Below are positions 1 through 8,743 of a DNA stretch of 64,000 bases, one piece after another. This DNA is from Streptomyces sp. SA15 (lineage in GTDB: Bacteria > Actinomycetota > Actinomycetes > Streptomycetales > Streptomycetaceae): positions 365,957-429,956 of the forward strand of contig NZ_NTGE01000099.1 in assembly GCF_002291145.1 (NCBI RefSeq), read 5' to 3'. A program made the position numbers and the translations under genes. How positions within the stretch are numbered: position 1 is the stretch's first letter; each line of letters opens with the position of its first letter. The notes beneath the pieces are model-generated. The model did no database searches and had not been told where the DNA came from. It was given only the letters and a program-made list of their open reading frames with translations.

Positions 1-1490
1 AGGTTCTGTACGTGCTCGTTGACGAACATGGGCACGCCGTCCGAAGCCAGGTACCACCTCGGCTTGCCCGTGCTGTCGGCGATCACCCTGCCGTTGACGC
101 GCAGGTTCTCGAAAGTGACGTCCTTGATGGCGTGGTCCTTGTCGAGACCGGTGATGATCGACAGGTCGGCGTTCTTCCCGTTGTAGCTGAGGTCCTTGAT
201 GTAGACGCTCTCGATGCCGCGGCCGGCCGAGGTGTTGTACTTCGGGTTGTACTCGACCCGCATGTGGATGAGCTGACCCCAGCGGAAGTCCTCCACGCGG
301 ATGTTGTCGAACGTGACGTCCCGGACAAGATTGCTGTCGCCGACCATGAAGGCGATGGCGCCCTGGTAGGTCACCTGCGGCTCGCGGTGGTCGAGGATGT
401 CGATGTTCTCGAAGTTCAGGTTCTCCAGCATCTCCGGGGTGTCGGAGTTGCCGTGCACGCCGATGTTGATCGGGTGGGCGACGTCGGCCCAGAGGGAGCA
501 GTTCTTGACCGTGATGTTGCGGGTGTCGCCGTAGAAGTCCCAGCGGTGGGTGTAGAGGGCGATGCAGTCGTCGGACGTACGCAGGAAGCAGCCGTCGATC
601 GTGACGTTCTCGGAGCAGTAGAGCTGGATGCCGTCACCCCAGCCCTGGTGGCTGAAGGCGCGCAGGTTCTTGATGGTGAGGTTCCGCGACTCGGCGACCC
701 TGAGGTTCTCGTAGCGGGGGTTGAGGATCGTGATGCCGTCGATCGTGACGTTCTCGCACTTGCGGATGAGCATCGCGCCCCACTTGGAGTTGTAGATCAC
801 GCCGCGGCCGATCAGCCGGGAGTTCTCCACCCCCTCGAACTGCACGAACGAGTTGAGGACCGCGCCGGGGGCCAGGTACACGGTGGTGTTGCTGGGCACC
901 TTCAGCTCACCGTTGGCCGGCGTGTGCAGACCGGGCCCGAAGTACATGACGTTCTTGTCGCCCTCGGCGGGCGGGTCCTGCTCGAGCGGGTTCGCGAACA
1001 GGTGCAGGCAGTCGAAGATCTTGTCGTCGACCTGGACGACGACGTTGCGGGGGCGGTCCAGGGTGAAGCGCGCGGTGCTGCCGAGCACCTCGGGGGTGAT
1101 GCCGTACGAGTCCGGACGGACGCGGAACTTCTCGGCGCCGCCGGGATTGTAGGTGACCTCGACCTCGACGGTGCCGGAGAAGTCGAAGGCGGCCCACGAG
1201 GAGTTCTGGGCTCTGTTGCTGCCGGTGGTGGCGTCGATCAGCGGGAGCTTGGCCAGGTAGACACCGAGCCGCTGCCAACTGCCGCCGAGCGACCGGACCT
1301 TGACGGTGAAGGCGTTGTTGACGGGCACCTGCGGGAGGGTCGGGTGGATGACAACGATGTCGGCAGTGCCGTTCTCCTCCGCCGTGGCGGCAGCGGCCTG
1401 TGAAGAGCCCGCGACACCGCCGGCCAGGCCGGCGACAGCGAGGGCGCCCGCGGCCTGGAGGGTCGTTCGCCGGGAGAGTGACGAGCTCAT
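1..1490 (-). CDS. Secreted GH28-like right-handed beta-helix glycosidase (3' end off the window)
   Basis: The start is ATG at 1490, followed at once by a Tat-type signal (SSLSRRTTLQAAGALAVAG). About 496 codons are visible and the C-terminus lies beyond the left edge. A beta-sandwich-like N-terminal part leads into many beta-helix turns of the type ENVTIDG and RNLTIKN. The motif SDDCIALY (Asp307/Asp308) matches the paired catalytic aspartates of GH28 polygalacturonase-like enzymes, and GVHGN (His346) sits where the family has its conserved His. Established: GH28 enzymes hydrolyse pectic or related polysaccharides by inversion. Inference: this is an exported plant-polysaccharide glycosidase, but the substrate cannot be read from the sequence. 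It could also belong to a neighbouring beta-helix family such as GH49-like enzymes. Confidence 0.75.
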   Translation of the reverse strand, partial: MSSSLSRRTTLQAAGALAVAGLAGGVAGSSQAAAATAEENGTADIVVIHPTLPQVPVNNAFTVKVRSLGGSWQRLGVYLAKLPLIDATTGSNRAQNSSWAAFDFSGTVEVEVTYNPGGAEKFRVRPDSYGITPEVLGSTARFTLDRPRNVVVQVDDKIFDCLHLFANPLEQDPPAEGDKNVMYFGPGLHTPANGELKVPSNTTVYLAPGAVLNSFVQFEGVENSRLIGRGVIYNSKWGAMLIRKCENVTIDGITILNPRYENLRVAESRNLTIKNLRAFSHQGWGDGIQLYCSENVTIDGCFLRTSDDCIALYTHRWDFYGDTRNITVKNCSLWADVAHPINIGVHGNSDTPEMLENLNFENIDILDHREPQVTYQGAIAFMVGDSNLVRDVTFDNIRVEDFRWGQLIHMRVEYNPKYNTSAGRGIESVYIKDLSYNGKNADLSIITGLDKDHAIKDVTFENLRVNGRVIADSTGKPRWYLASDGVPMFVNEHVQN

Positions 1491-1718
1491 GATGACTCCT
1501 TGACGGAATGGGGGCGGGTGGGGCAGAGCACCATGCTTCGTAAATGTGGTGCAAAGGCGGGCTGATCTTGCAGCCGCGCGGAAATCTCCGTCAAGGCATT
1601 GGCTGGTTTTCGAAACTTCCGGTGTCGCGATCGCTGCGGCTGCTTCACGTGACACGGACGACGCCACCGGCCCGGCCGCGGAAGTGCGCGGCCGGGCCGG
1701 TGGCATCGTGGACTGTGC

Positions 1719-2714
1719 CTAATCGCGTCCTTCCGGCCGGGAGGACGGCCGCTGAGCGAGTGCCTCGTCCGGGGCGAGCCGGGAGAGGGCTTCGGACAGG
1801 CGCTCGCAGGCCTCCTCGATCTGCCGGAAGGTGCGGTTCCGCTCGGCGATGATCGCCGAGAGCAGAAGGGCTGTCAGTGAGACGGTGCCGTTGAAGGCCT
1901 GGAGGACGACCATCTTGGCGAGGAGATCCCGGCCGGCGAACGGTCCGGATCCGACGGCACCGGCGTGGACCGCGATCACGGAGGTGATCAGCACGCACGG
2001 GGCGGCCCCCGCCAGCTGGAAACGGAGGGCCGCCCAGATCAGAAAGGGCACGACGAGAAAGAGCAGGCTGATCGAGGTGTGAGTGGCCGCCGCGGAGACC
2101 GCCGCCGTGCCGCCCAGCAGGGCCACCACCTCGGCCCAGCGCAGGACAGGTGCGTCGCGTGGCCATCGGGCGGTGCGTACGGCCAGCAGGAGCGGCGCGA
2201 TGACCAGGACCCCCATCGCGTCGCCCGTCCACCACACCGACCAGGTCGGCCAGAAGTCGTCGGCCGCCAGCGCCTCGGAGGCCACCAAGACTCCCGTGCC
2301 GATCGTCGCGCTGATCAGCATCCCGCTCAGGGCCCCGAGGAAGACCAGCGCCAGGGCGTCCTGCAGCCGGTCGAGCGCGGTGCGGAAGCCCACCCGCCGC
2401 AGGAGAAGGCAGGCGCATACCGGTGCGAGCGTGTTGCCGGCCGTGATGGCGAGCACGGGGAGGATCGACGGTCCGAGGGCCACGTTCACCAGGAACGCCC
2501 CGAGAGCGATCCCCGGCCATCTGCGCAGGCCCCACAGCAGCAGGACGACGACAGCGATGCCGGTGGGCGGCCAGAACGGCGTGACCTGCCCTCGTACCAG
2601 TTCCTGCTGGAGCCCGATCTTGGCGCTGACGTAGTAGACGGCCGCGATGGCGGCCAGCCGCAGGCCCTCGGCGGCGTACGGCTGGAGCCGCGCACTGCGT
2701 GCCGCAACGTTCAT
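1719..2714 (-). CDS. MASE1-domain integral membrane sensor protein
   Basis: This 331-aa protein has about eight hydrophobic segments and the MASE1 hallmark near the N-terminus (VYYVSAKIGL, then TPFWPPTGIAV). The C-terminal 40 residues are a short charged helix, and no kinase or GGDEF output domain follows. Established: MASE1 is a predicted membrane-sensor domain usually fused to signalling domains. Its ATG overlaps the stop of the upstream PP2C gene (ATGA at 2714-2711), so the two are probably translationally coupled. Inference: the membrane sensor is supplied as a separate polypeptide that feeds the adjacent SpoIIE-type phosphatase. Its ligand is unknown. Confidence 0.8.
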   Translation of the reverse strand: MNVAARSARLQPYAAEGLRLAAIAAVYYVSAKIGLQQELVRGQVTPFWPPTGIAVVVLLLWGLRRWPGIALGAFLVNVALGPSILPVLAITAGNTLAPVCACLLLRRVGFRTALDRLQDALALVFLGALSGMLISATIGTGVLVASEALAADDFWPTWSVWWTGDAMGVLVIAPLLLAVRTARWPRDAPVLRWAEVVALLGGTAAVSAAATHTSISLLFLVVPFLIWAALRFQLAGAAPCVLITSVIAVHAGAVGSGPFAGRDLLAKMVVLQAFNGTVSLTALLLSAIIAERNRTFRQIEEACERLSEALSRLAPDEALAQRPSSRPEGRD

Positions 2715-3589
2715 CCCCGCCGCTCACCCTTCGCCGTGCCGCCGCTTCCGGAGCCCTCCGTGACGAAGGCCCCTCCGTGACGGAGGACGAGGACCGCGGC
2801 ATCGTCGTTGTGGCCGGTGTAGTCCGCCACCTTGATGATCTGCGCGGCCAGGTCGTCCGGGTCCGTGCGGCAGGCGCCGCCGGCCAGTGCGGCCACCTGT
2901 GCGAGCCCTTCGTCGACCGGGTAGCCGGGGCCTTCCACCACGCCGTCGGTGAGCAGCACGAACGCGCCCGCCTCGGTCAGCGACCGGCGGGTCGACGGGT
3001 AGCGCTCGCCGGCGTGGATGCCCAGCGGCAGACCGCCGTCGTCCAGCACGATGTCGCAGCGGCCGTCGCCCCTGGCCCAGACGGCGGGTACGTGCCCGGC
3101 GCGGGCGTCGGCTAGCTCGTTCGTGGCCGGGTCGAAGCGCAGGAACGAGCAGGTCACGAACAGCCCGGAGTCCATGGCGACGAGTACGTCGTTGGTGCGC
3201 CGGAGGACCTCCGCCGGGTCCGTGGTGGCGGTCGCGACGGCCCTGAGGCAGGCGCGCACCTGCCCCATGAGCGCCGCGGCCTCGACGTCGTGGCCCTGTA
3301 CGTCCCCGATCGCGAAGCCCACCGAACCGTCCGCCATGAGGAAGCCGTCGTACCAGTCGCCGCCGATGTCCAGCCCGGTTCGCGCGGGCGCGTACCGGCC
3401 CGCCGCCCGCAGGCAGGGCAGCACCGGCATTTCGGCGGCGAGGACCTGACGCTGCAGCGCGGCAGCGAGCTCCACGCGGGCCTGCTGGAACCTGATCCGG
3501 TCCAGTATCCGGCCGGTCAGATCCGCGAGCGTGTGCAGGAGGACCCCGGCGTCACTGGAACCGGAGGAAACGGCGCGGCGGCGAGGCAT
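2711..3589 (-). CDS. SpoIIE-type PP2C serine phosphatase (RsbU-like)
   Basis: This is a 292-aa cytosolic protein. ATG 3589 is chosen because GGAGG lies about 8 nt upstream; an in-frame upstream start at 3640 lacks a site. After a short helical leader (LADLTGRILDRIRFQQARVE), the PP2C domain shows GGDWYDGF and GDVQGHDVEA, with metal-binding aspartates, and ends with GHNDDAAVLVL. Established: such phosphatases dephosphorylate anti-anti-sigma factors (STAS proteins) and so release sigma factors. No PAS or GAF domain is present, so input may come from the overlapping MASE1 membrane protein. An inverted repeat at 3636-3654 lies in its upstream region. Confidence 0.88.
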   Translation of the reverse strand: MPRRRAVSSGSSDAGVLLHTLADLTGRILDRIRFQQARVELAAALQRQVLAAEMPVLPCLRAAGRYAPARTGLDIGGDWYDGFLMADGSVGFAIGDVQGHDVEAAALMGQVRACLRAVATATTDPAEVLRRTNDVLVAMDSGLFVTCSFLRFDPATNELADARAGHVPAVWARGDGRCDIVLDDGGLPLGIHAGERYPSTRRSLTEAGAFVLLTDGVVEGPGYPVDEGLAQVAALAGGACRTDPDDLAAQIIKVADYTGHNDDAAVLVLRHGGAFVTEGSGSGGTAKGERRG

Positions 3590-3635
3590 GGCATCACCCT
3601 CCGGGTTCGTACGGAGTTGCGCCATATATGACGTT

Positions 3636-3654
3636 CTCACGGTACCTCCGTGAG
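3636..3654. promoter_or_regulatory. Inverted repeat upstream of the PP2C/MASE1 operon
   Basis: CTCACGG-TACCT-CCGTGAG forms a perfect 7-bp inverted repeat about 50 nt upstream of the phosphatase start. It could be a repressor operator. It has no T-tract, so a terminator role is less likely. Confidence 0.35.
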
Positions 3655-3702
3655 GTCAGATGGGCCGCCGACGACCGGCGGGTCGGCGCCCGGCCCATGA
3701 AG

Positions 3703-3735
3703 AAACCCCAGGCCAGTGACCTGACCTGGGGGTTC
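3703..3735 (-). terminator. Terminator of the GH30 gene
   Basis: A GC-rich hairpin (AACCCCAGG paired with CCTGGGGGTT, one bulged base) lies 14 nt past the GH30 stop on the minus strand, before the PP2C promoter region. Confidence 0.6.
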
Positions 3736-3748
3736 CTCGGTGTCGGGC

Positions 3749-5824
3749 TCAGTCCTGCGCGGCCGACGACGCCTCGGCGTCGCCCGTCACGTCGGTCACC
3801 TTCCAGCGCTGGTTGGAGCCGGAGTTCGGCCACCACACACCGACGCCGGCTCCGTCGTTCGTGGCCTGCCCGTAGACGTCCGGGAGCCGGCCGGTGGCGG
3901 CGTTGACGAGGGTCCAGGTGCCGTCCCCGGTCGTCGACATGATCCACTGAGCGGCCCTGTCGCGGCTGCCCTCGTCGGGCTCGGCCACCAGGGCGCCGTC
4001 GCGGATGGCCAGGCGCTTGTCCGACTCGACCTCGGTGAACACGTACCGCGCCCGGTTGTCGGTGCCGCGGATCTGCTCCAGCCGCCAGTGCTGACCGCTG
4101 GGGTCGGCCGCGTCGGCGCTCTTGATGACGAGGCCGGTGCCGTCGGGGCCGACAGTGAGGTCCTTGCCGCTCTGGACGCCGGTCAGCCGGTAGGTGTGGC
4201 CCTTGCGCAGCTCGGGCGCGTCCTTGGCGACGCCGGACACCCCGTCGACGAGGAAGGAGGTCACGGACTGGGCGGGCACGGTGACGGTGGCCTGCTCGCC
4301 GGTGACACGGACGGGCTTCTGCCGTGCCAGCTTGCCGTCGGCGCTGGTCACCACCGGGGTGACGGTGGCCCGGGAGGAGATGTGGCCGAACTTCGACAGG
4401 TCGAGGGTGACGTCGCGGGCCTCGGTGGTGCTGTTGACGTGGACGACGGTCGCCTTGTCGCCCTTGCGGGAGAGCGCGGCGGTGCTGGAGGTGTCGTCGG
4501 TCTTGATCAGCCGGTCGCCGGGCTTGATGTAGTGGGTGAAGTTGCGGGCGGTGTCGAACTTGGTGTTGGTGTAGATCGGGCAGGTCTCGAGGGTGTCCTT
4601 CTTGGTGCAGCTGAAGGGGATCTGGATCTCGCCCCAGTTGCCGCCCTTCGCGGACTCGCCGCCCGGCTTCATGTTGTCGTAGTCCTCGACGGGCTGCCAG
4701 AACACCCAGGCGCGGGGCTCCAGTTCACGCAGATCGTCGACCATGCGCTGGGCGAGGCCGAGACCCGGCCGCATGTCGGTGAAGCTCTGGCCGTCGCCCC
4801 AGTCGCCCTCCACCTCGCTCATCCACAGCGGCTTGTCGGCCGCCTTGGCCAGGTCGCGCACGGTGGTGCGCTGGCCGGTGCCGTAGGTGTGGACGTTCAT
4901 CTGGCCGACGAGATCGCGCACCTCCTGGGGGTAGGAGGTCCAGTTCGTGGCGAAGATGCCCGGGTTGGTCTCGTCCATCGCGGAGATCTCCGCGTTCGTC
5001 CGGGACTTCTCCAGGACCGGAGCCAGCTCGCGGAGCACCTTCTGCTGGAGCTCGGGACCCATGTGGGCCCCTTCCTGACGGCCGCCCGTCGGCTGCCCGT
5101 CCGGCCCCAGCTTGGTGCCCCAGTAGCCGGTGTTCGGCTCGTTGAACGCGTCCAGCGTGTCGACCTTGATGCCGTGCGCCTTCTCCAGGCGCTCGGTGGC
5201 GCCCACCAGGTACTTGGCGAAGTCGTCGACGGACTCGGTCTTGAGCTGGTCGGCGTTCGCGTCGAATCCGCCGGAGACATAGCCGCTGTTGGTCATGAAC
5301 CACGGCGGCGAGTTGCTGAACGTCTCCCAGTGGGTGATGTCCTTCTTGATGCGGTCCACCCACCAGCGCTGCGTGGCGTCGGCGTTCTTGTTCCAGTCGG
5401 CGGGGTCGTCGGCGCTCCACCAGTCGACGTCCTCGCGGGTGGTGCCCGCCGGGGCCTTCCACCAGCCCTCGACCGCTCCGCCGGGGCGAAGGTAGTCCTT
5501 GACGTCCGGGGCGTTGCCGCCGCCGATGTTGTAGCGGGCGATGTTCAGGGCGAGGCCGTCGTCCCCGAAGAGGAGCTGGGCCAGCTTCTCCCGGATCTCG
5601 GCGGGGTAGTCGCCGGTGGCGTTGGCGAACCAGACCAGGCTGGTGCCCCAGCCCTCGAACTTCTCCTGCTTGTAGGAGGGATCGGGCCGGACGGTGACCG
5701 AAGCGGCGGCGGCCGTCGTCTCGGCGTGCGCGGCCGGCAGTGAGGTGGTGGCCAGGACGGTCCCGGTGGCGAGGGCGGTGACGCCGATCCCCATGAGCCG
5801 TCGCTTGCGGGTGCGGTGTGCCAT
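3749..5824 (-). CDS. Secreted GH30 glycoside hydrolase with C-terminal ricin-type lectin domain
   Basis: ATG 5824 (MAHRTRKRRL) is chosen because TTGGAG lies about 10 nt upstream; it gives 691 aa with a Sec signal ending near PAAHA. The (beta/alpha)8 catalytic domain carries AFNEPN (Glu229, acid/base) and WMSEVEG (Glu337, nucleophile), the two glutamates expected in GH30. A beta-sandwich side domain follows (VVHVNSTTEARDVTL). The last ~140 residues form a ricin-B-like fold with GQHWRLEQ and NQRWKV repeats. Established: related GH30 enzymes include endo-beta-1,6-galactanases and glucanases. Inference: it degrades arabinogalactan-like side chains; the exact substrate is not proven. It is monocistronic, with a LacI-type operator in the leader. 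Confidence 0.85.
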   Translation of the reverse strand: MAHRTRKRRLMGIGVTALATGTVLATTSLPAAHAETTAAAASVTVRPDPSYKQEKFEGWGTSLVWFANATGDYPAEIREKLAQLLFGDDGLALNIARYNIGGGNAPDVKDYLRPGGAVEGWWKAPAGTTREDVDWWSADDPADWNKNADATQRWWVDRIKKDITHWETFSNSPPWFMTNSGYVSGGFDANADQLKTESVDDFAKYLVGATERLEKAHGIKVDTLDAFNEPNTGYWGTKLGPDGQPTGGRQEGAHMGPELQQKVLRELAPVLEKSRTNAEISAMDETNPGIFATNWTSYPQEVRDLVGQMNVHTYGTGQRTTVRDLAKAADKPLWMSEVEGDWGDGQSFTDMRPGLGLAQRMVDDLRELEPRAWVFWQPVEDYDNMKPGGESAKGGNWGEIQIPFSCTKKDTLETCPIYTNTKFDTARNFTHYIKPGDRLIKTDDTSSTAALSRKGDKATVVHVNSTTEARDVTLDLSKFGHISSRATVTPVVTSADGKLARQKPVRVTGEQATVTVPAQSVTSFLVDGVSGVAKDAPELRKGHTYRLTGVQSGKDLTVGPDGTGLVIKSADAADPSGQHWRLEQIRGTDNRARYVFTEVESDKRLAIRDGALVAEPDEGSRDRAAQWIMSTTGDGTWTLVNAATGRLPDVYGQATNDGAGVGVWWPNSGSNQRWKVTDVTGDAEASSAAQD

Positions 5825-5884
5825 CTCGAGTACTCCAACTCTTCTGCGTGCCGCGTCCCGGCGAGACACAGAAGTTCGGTTGGT

Positions 5885-5902
5885 CATGTTTACGTAAACA
5901 TG
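5885..5902. promoter_or_regulatory. LacI-family operator (perfect 18-bp palindrome) upstream of GH30
   Basis: CATGTTTACGTAAACATG is perfectly self-complementary, with the central CG dyad typical of LacI/GalR-family operators. It lies about 60 nt upstream of the GH30 start. Inference: sugar-responsive repression of GH30. No LacI-type gene is present in this window. Confidence 0.7.
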
Positions 5903-5994
5903 CGCTGGCGCGATGTCTACACCGTTCGAATCTCGACGGTCAAGGAGTCGGACCGGATCGAAAGCTGCGCAGCCAGGGGACCTGGGAGACAGTT

Positions 5995-6180
5995 GAGGGA
6001 CACCCGGGCGGCGAGCTGCTCCTCGTCGTAGTGCTTGGCGGCGCTCTCCCAGACCTCGTCCGTGACGCCGCCGGCCGCGTCCGCGATGCGGGTGCCCTGC
6101 TCGGTGAGCTCCAGGGCAGCGCGCTCGGCGTCGGTGAACACCTTGGCCTCCCGCCAGGCCGCGACCAGGTGACGGTTCTT
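5995..6180 (-). pseudogene. Remnant of a carboxymuconolactone decarboxylase/AhpD-like gene
   Basis: The frame reads RHLVAAWREAKVFTDAER, then ALELTEQGTRIAD, then DEVWESAAKHYDEEQLAA. This matches the middle of CMD-family proteins of the alkylhydroperoxidase AhpD core. The N-terminal catalytic part with its CxxC cysteines is absent, and the usual C-terminal INxxNRxxV segment is replaced by unrelated sequence. The surrounding open frame (5917-6255) is therefore probably not a functional gene. Inference: decayed leftover of a roughly 150-aa peroxidase-like protein. Confidence 0.55.
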
Positions 6181-6303
6181 CGATCGTACGAATGCGCAGG
6201 TCAGGCGTATGATGGGGGCGACACCCGGGTTGAGGGGTCGGCCCTTCCCAACCAACCTGTGCTATCGTGGTAAGAGTTGCAGTTTTGGTTACCAGAGACT
6301 TTT

Positions 6304-6341
6304 GAGTGCTCTTCCGACCTTCCGTCGACGAGCACTCTTTT
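6304..6341 (+). promoter_or_regulatory. Structured 5' leader hairpin with U-tract before the cold-shock gene
   Basis: GAGTGCTC (6304-6311) pairs with GAGCACTC (6330-6337) across an 18-nt loop and is followed by TTTT. It lies in the leader, about 90 nt upstream of the cold-shock ATG. Its form resembles an intrinsic terminator, so it may act as an attenuator or a temperature-responsive leader element. That function is inferred from position only. Confidence 0.45.
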
Positions 6342-6432
6342 CATGTCCGGATCTTTCCGGTCGGGTACTCGTTGTTGCGACGCCGGGTCCGCAAGGTGCG
6401 GACCCGGGCACTACCCTCAAGGGAGATTCAAT

Positions 6433-6636
6433 ATGGCATCTGGCACCGTGAAGTGGTTCAACGCGGAAAAGGGCTTCGGCTTCATCGAGCAGGACGGCGG
6501 CGGCCCCGACGTCTTCGCCCACTACTCGAACATCGCCACCCAGGGCTTCCGCGAGCTTCAGGAAGGCCAGAAGGTTACCTTCGACGTCACGCAGGGCCAG
6601 AAGGGCCCGCAGGCCGAGAACATCGTTCCCGCCTGA
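6433..6636 (+). CDS. Cold-shock protein (CspA family, first copy)
   Basis: This 67-aa protein is one OB-fold cold-shock domain. It has the RNP1 motif KGFGFIEQ and the RNP2 motif VFAHYS, which bind single-stranded RNA or DNA. The start is supported by GGGAGATTCA just upstream. It differs at only two residues from the second copy at 52395-52598 (Ser3 for Thr, Pro for Ala after DGGG). Established: such proteins act as RNA chaperones. A DEAD-box helicase gene lies downstream beyond a strong terminator, a common actinobacterial pairing. The long leader with a hairpin suggests post-transcriptional control. Confidence 0.95.
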   Translation: MASGTVKWFNAEKGFGFIEQDGGGPDVFAHYSNIATQGFRELQEGQKVTFDVTQGQKGPQAENIVPA

Positions 6637-6656
6637 CGCTGACGCGCACCACGTGG

Positions 6657-6689
6657 CCGGGGCCCGCACTCTTGGGGTGCGGGCCCCGG
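6657..6689 (+). terminator. Terminator of the first cold-shock gene
   Basis: A perfect 13-bp stem (CCGGGGCCCGCAC with its complement) has a 7-nt loop and starts about 20 nt after the cold-shock stop. Confidence 0.8.
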
Positions 6690-6883
6690 CTCATCGCATT
6701 CTCATCGCACAGCCAACCGCCGAAACGCACCCAGTTCTCGGCCGATCGGAAACCCGCCGGATCTCGCGCCCGGTCCCGGTCTTTTTTTCGTTTTCTTCGG
6801 CTCAGTTCTTGCGAATCCTCATACGGCCCGTCGCCGCTCGGAGGGATTCCTCGATACGTGTGCCGCATCGAGGAAGGTTCCCT

Positions 6884-8395
6884 TTGAACCGCACAGCTCG
6901 CACGAACAACGGCTCCTCCCGCTCCCGTACCGACAGGGGCACCGCCGGCTCCGCCCGGGGCAACCGCGCCCACTCTCAGGGGACGGACCGCCAGAGCGCT
7001 CCTTCCCGTTCGGCCAAGCCCGCGCGGAGCGGTCGCGGAGGCCGTCCCGCCGCGCCCGGCGGTGAGTTCGCCCTGCCGGTCACCCACACCGCGGCACTGC
7101 CGCCGGTCGAGGCGTTCGCCGAACTCGACATGCCTGAACGGCTGCTGACCACCCTCGGGGCCGAAGGCGTGACCGCCCCGTTCCCGATCCAGGCCGCGAC
7201 CCTTCCCAACTCGCTGGCCGGCCGGGACGTCCTGGGCCGCGGGCGCACCGGGTCGGGCAAGACCCTCGCCTTCGGCCTGGCCCTGCTGGCCCGTACCGAG
7301 GGGCAGCGGGCCGAGCCCCGGCATCCGCTGGCGCTCGTCCTCGTACCCACCCGGGAACTGGCCCAGCAGGTCACCGACGCCCTCACCCCCTACGCACGCG
7401 CCCTGCGCCTGCGGATCGCCACGGTGGTCGGCGGTCTGTCGATCGGCCGCCAGGCGAGCGCCCTGCGCGCCGGCGCCGAGGTCGTCGTCGCGACACCCGG
7501 CCGGCTCAAGGACCTCATAGACCGGGACGACTGCCGCCTGGACCGCGTCGCCATCACCGTGCTGGACGAAGCCGACCAGATGGCCGACATGGGCTTCATG
7601 CCGCAGGTGACCGCCCTGCTCGACCAGGTACGGACCGACGGCCAGCGGATGCTGTTCTCGGCCACTCTCGACCGCAATGTCGACCGTCTGGTACGCCGCT
7701 ACCTCCACGACCCCGTGGTGCACTCGGTCGACCCGTCCGCGGGCGCGGTCACCACGATGGAGCACCACGTGCTCCACGTGGACGAGGTCGACAAGCACGC
7801 CACCACGACGGAGATCGCCGCCCGTGACGGACGCGTGATCATGTTCCTGGACACCAAGCACGCGGCGGACCGGCTGGCCAAGCGGCTCCTGGCCGTCGGC
7901 GTGCGTGCCGCGGCCCTGCACGGCGGCAAGTCCCAGTCCCAGCGCACCCGGACCCTGGCCCAGTTCAAGGAGGGCCACGTCACGGTTCTGGTGGCCACCA
8001 ACGTCGCGGCCCGCGGCATCCACGTCGACGACCTCGACCTCGTCGTCAACGTCGATCCGCCCAGCGACCACAAGGACTACCTGCACCGCGGCGGCCGTAC
8101 GGCACGCGCCGGCGAGTCCGGCACCGTCGTCACACTGGTCCTCCCCCACCAGCGCCGCGAGATGACCCGCCTGATGGCCGACGCCGCCATCACCCCGCGG
8201 ACCACCCGCGTCCGCTCGGGCGAGGCCGAACTGACCCGCATCACCGGCGCACAGGCACCCACGGGCGTGCCCGTCGTCCTCACCCCGCCGGTCACCGAGA
8301 AGCGCCCCGAGCGCTCGGGTTCCTCCCAGCGCGGACGACGCAGCCGCCCCGCCCAGGGCCGCCGCCGCACCTCCGCCAAGGGCACGGGCCGCTGA
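6884..8395 (+). CDS. DEAD-box ATP-dependent RNA helicase
   Basis: TTG 6884 is chosen because GAGGAAGG lies about 6 nt upstream; it gives 503 aa. A basic, low-complexity N-terminus (MNRTARTNNGSSRSRT) precedes the helicase core. Motifs in order: Q motif FPIQAATLP, Walker A GRTGSGKT (120-127), PTREL, TPGRL, DEAD (228-231), SAT (LFSATL), then VATNVAARGIHVDD and HRGGRTARAG. The C-terminus is Arg-rich (RRSRPAQGRRR), suiting RNA binding. Established: these enzymes unwind short RNA duplexes and help RNA metabolism in the cold. Its position after a cold-shock gene supports a cold-adaptation role. Confidence 0.93.
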   Translation: MNRTARTNNGSSRSRTDRGTAGSARGNRAHSQGTDRQSAPSRSAKPARSGRGGRPAAPGGEFALPVTHTAALPPVEAFAELDMPERLLTTLGAEGVTAPFPIQAATLPNSLAGRDVLGRGRTGSGKTLAFGLALLARTEGQRAEPRHPLALVLVPTRELAQQVTDALTPYARALRLRIATVVGGLSIGRQASALRAGAEVVVATPGRLKDLIDRDDCRLDRVAITVLDEADQMADMGFMPQVTALLDQVRTDGQRMLFSATLDRNVDRLVRRYLHDPVVHSVDPSAGAVTTMEHHVLHVDEVDKHATTTEIAARDGRVIMFLDTKHAADRLAKRLLAVGVRAAALHGGKSQSQRTRTLAQFKEGHVTVLVATNVAARGIHVDDLDLVVNVDPPSDHKDYLHRGGRTARAGESGTVVTLVLPHQRREMTRLMADAAITPRTTRVRSGEAELTRITGAQAPTGVPVVLTPPVTEKRPERSGSSQRGRRSRPAQGRRRTSAKGTGR

Positions 8396-8396
8396 A

Positions 8397-8431
8397 ACCG
8401 GCGCCCCCGGTGTCACACCGGGGGCGCCGGT
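8397..8431 (+). terminator. Terminator of the helicase gene
   Basis: A 16-bp perfect stem (ACCGGCGCCCCCGGTG with its complement) with a 3-nt loop starts immediately after the helicase stop. Confidence 0.85.
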
Positions 8432-8516
8432 GCCGGCTCGGTGTCAGTCTGTTCCAATCTCCTCCCCTCGCCCGGCGTTGGGCCCGAACCGGGTCCGGAC
8501 GCCGGGCGCGGTGCTG

Positions 8517-8597
8517 CGTGCGGCATATGGCGAGTGGCGTGCGGCGTGTGGTGAGTGACGTTCGGCGAGTGGCGTGCGGCGAGTGGCGTGCGGCCTG
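8517..8597. repeat. Imperfect short direct repeats in a gene-free stretch
   Basis: The unit GGCGAGTGGCGTGCGGC and close variants recur at least three times. The flanking stretch 8432-8743 has no convincing gene. From about 8600 onward the sequence is visibly less GC-rich than its surroundings. Confidence 0.5.
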
Positions 8598-8743
8598 TAG
8601 GTCAGGGAAGCCAATAACACCGCGTCATACATCTTCAGAATTTCATCAGCCATGCCCTTTCATCGGATACTTGGGATAGTCACCAATGGCCGACTTTCAT
8701 TCCCCCAAATGCCCGATGCCTGCCGCTGCGCGGTGCTCGTTAG

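Noticed and set aside
3749..5743. Long open frame on the plus strand opposite the GH30 gene
   Set aside because: It is a high-GC antisense shadow: its composition is Val/Gly/Ala/Leu rich, with no domain, and the minus-strand frame has a full catalytic domain and signal peptide.
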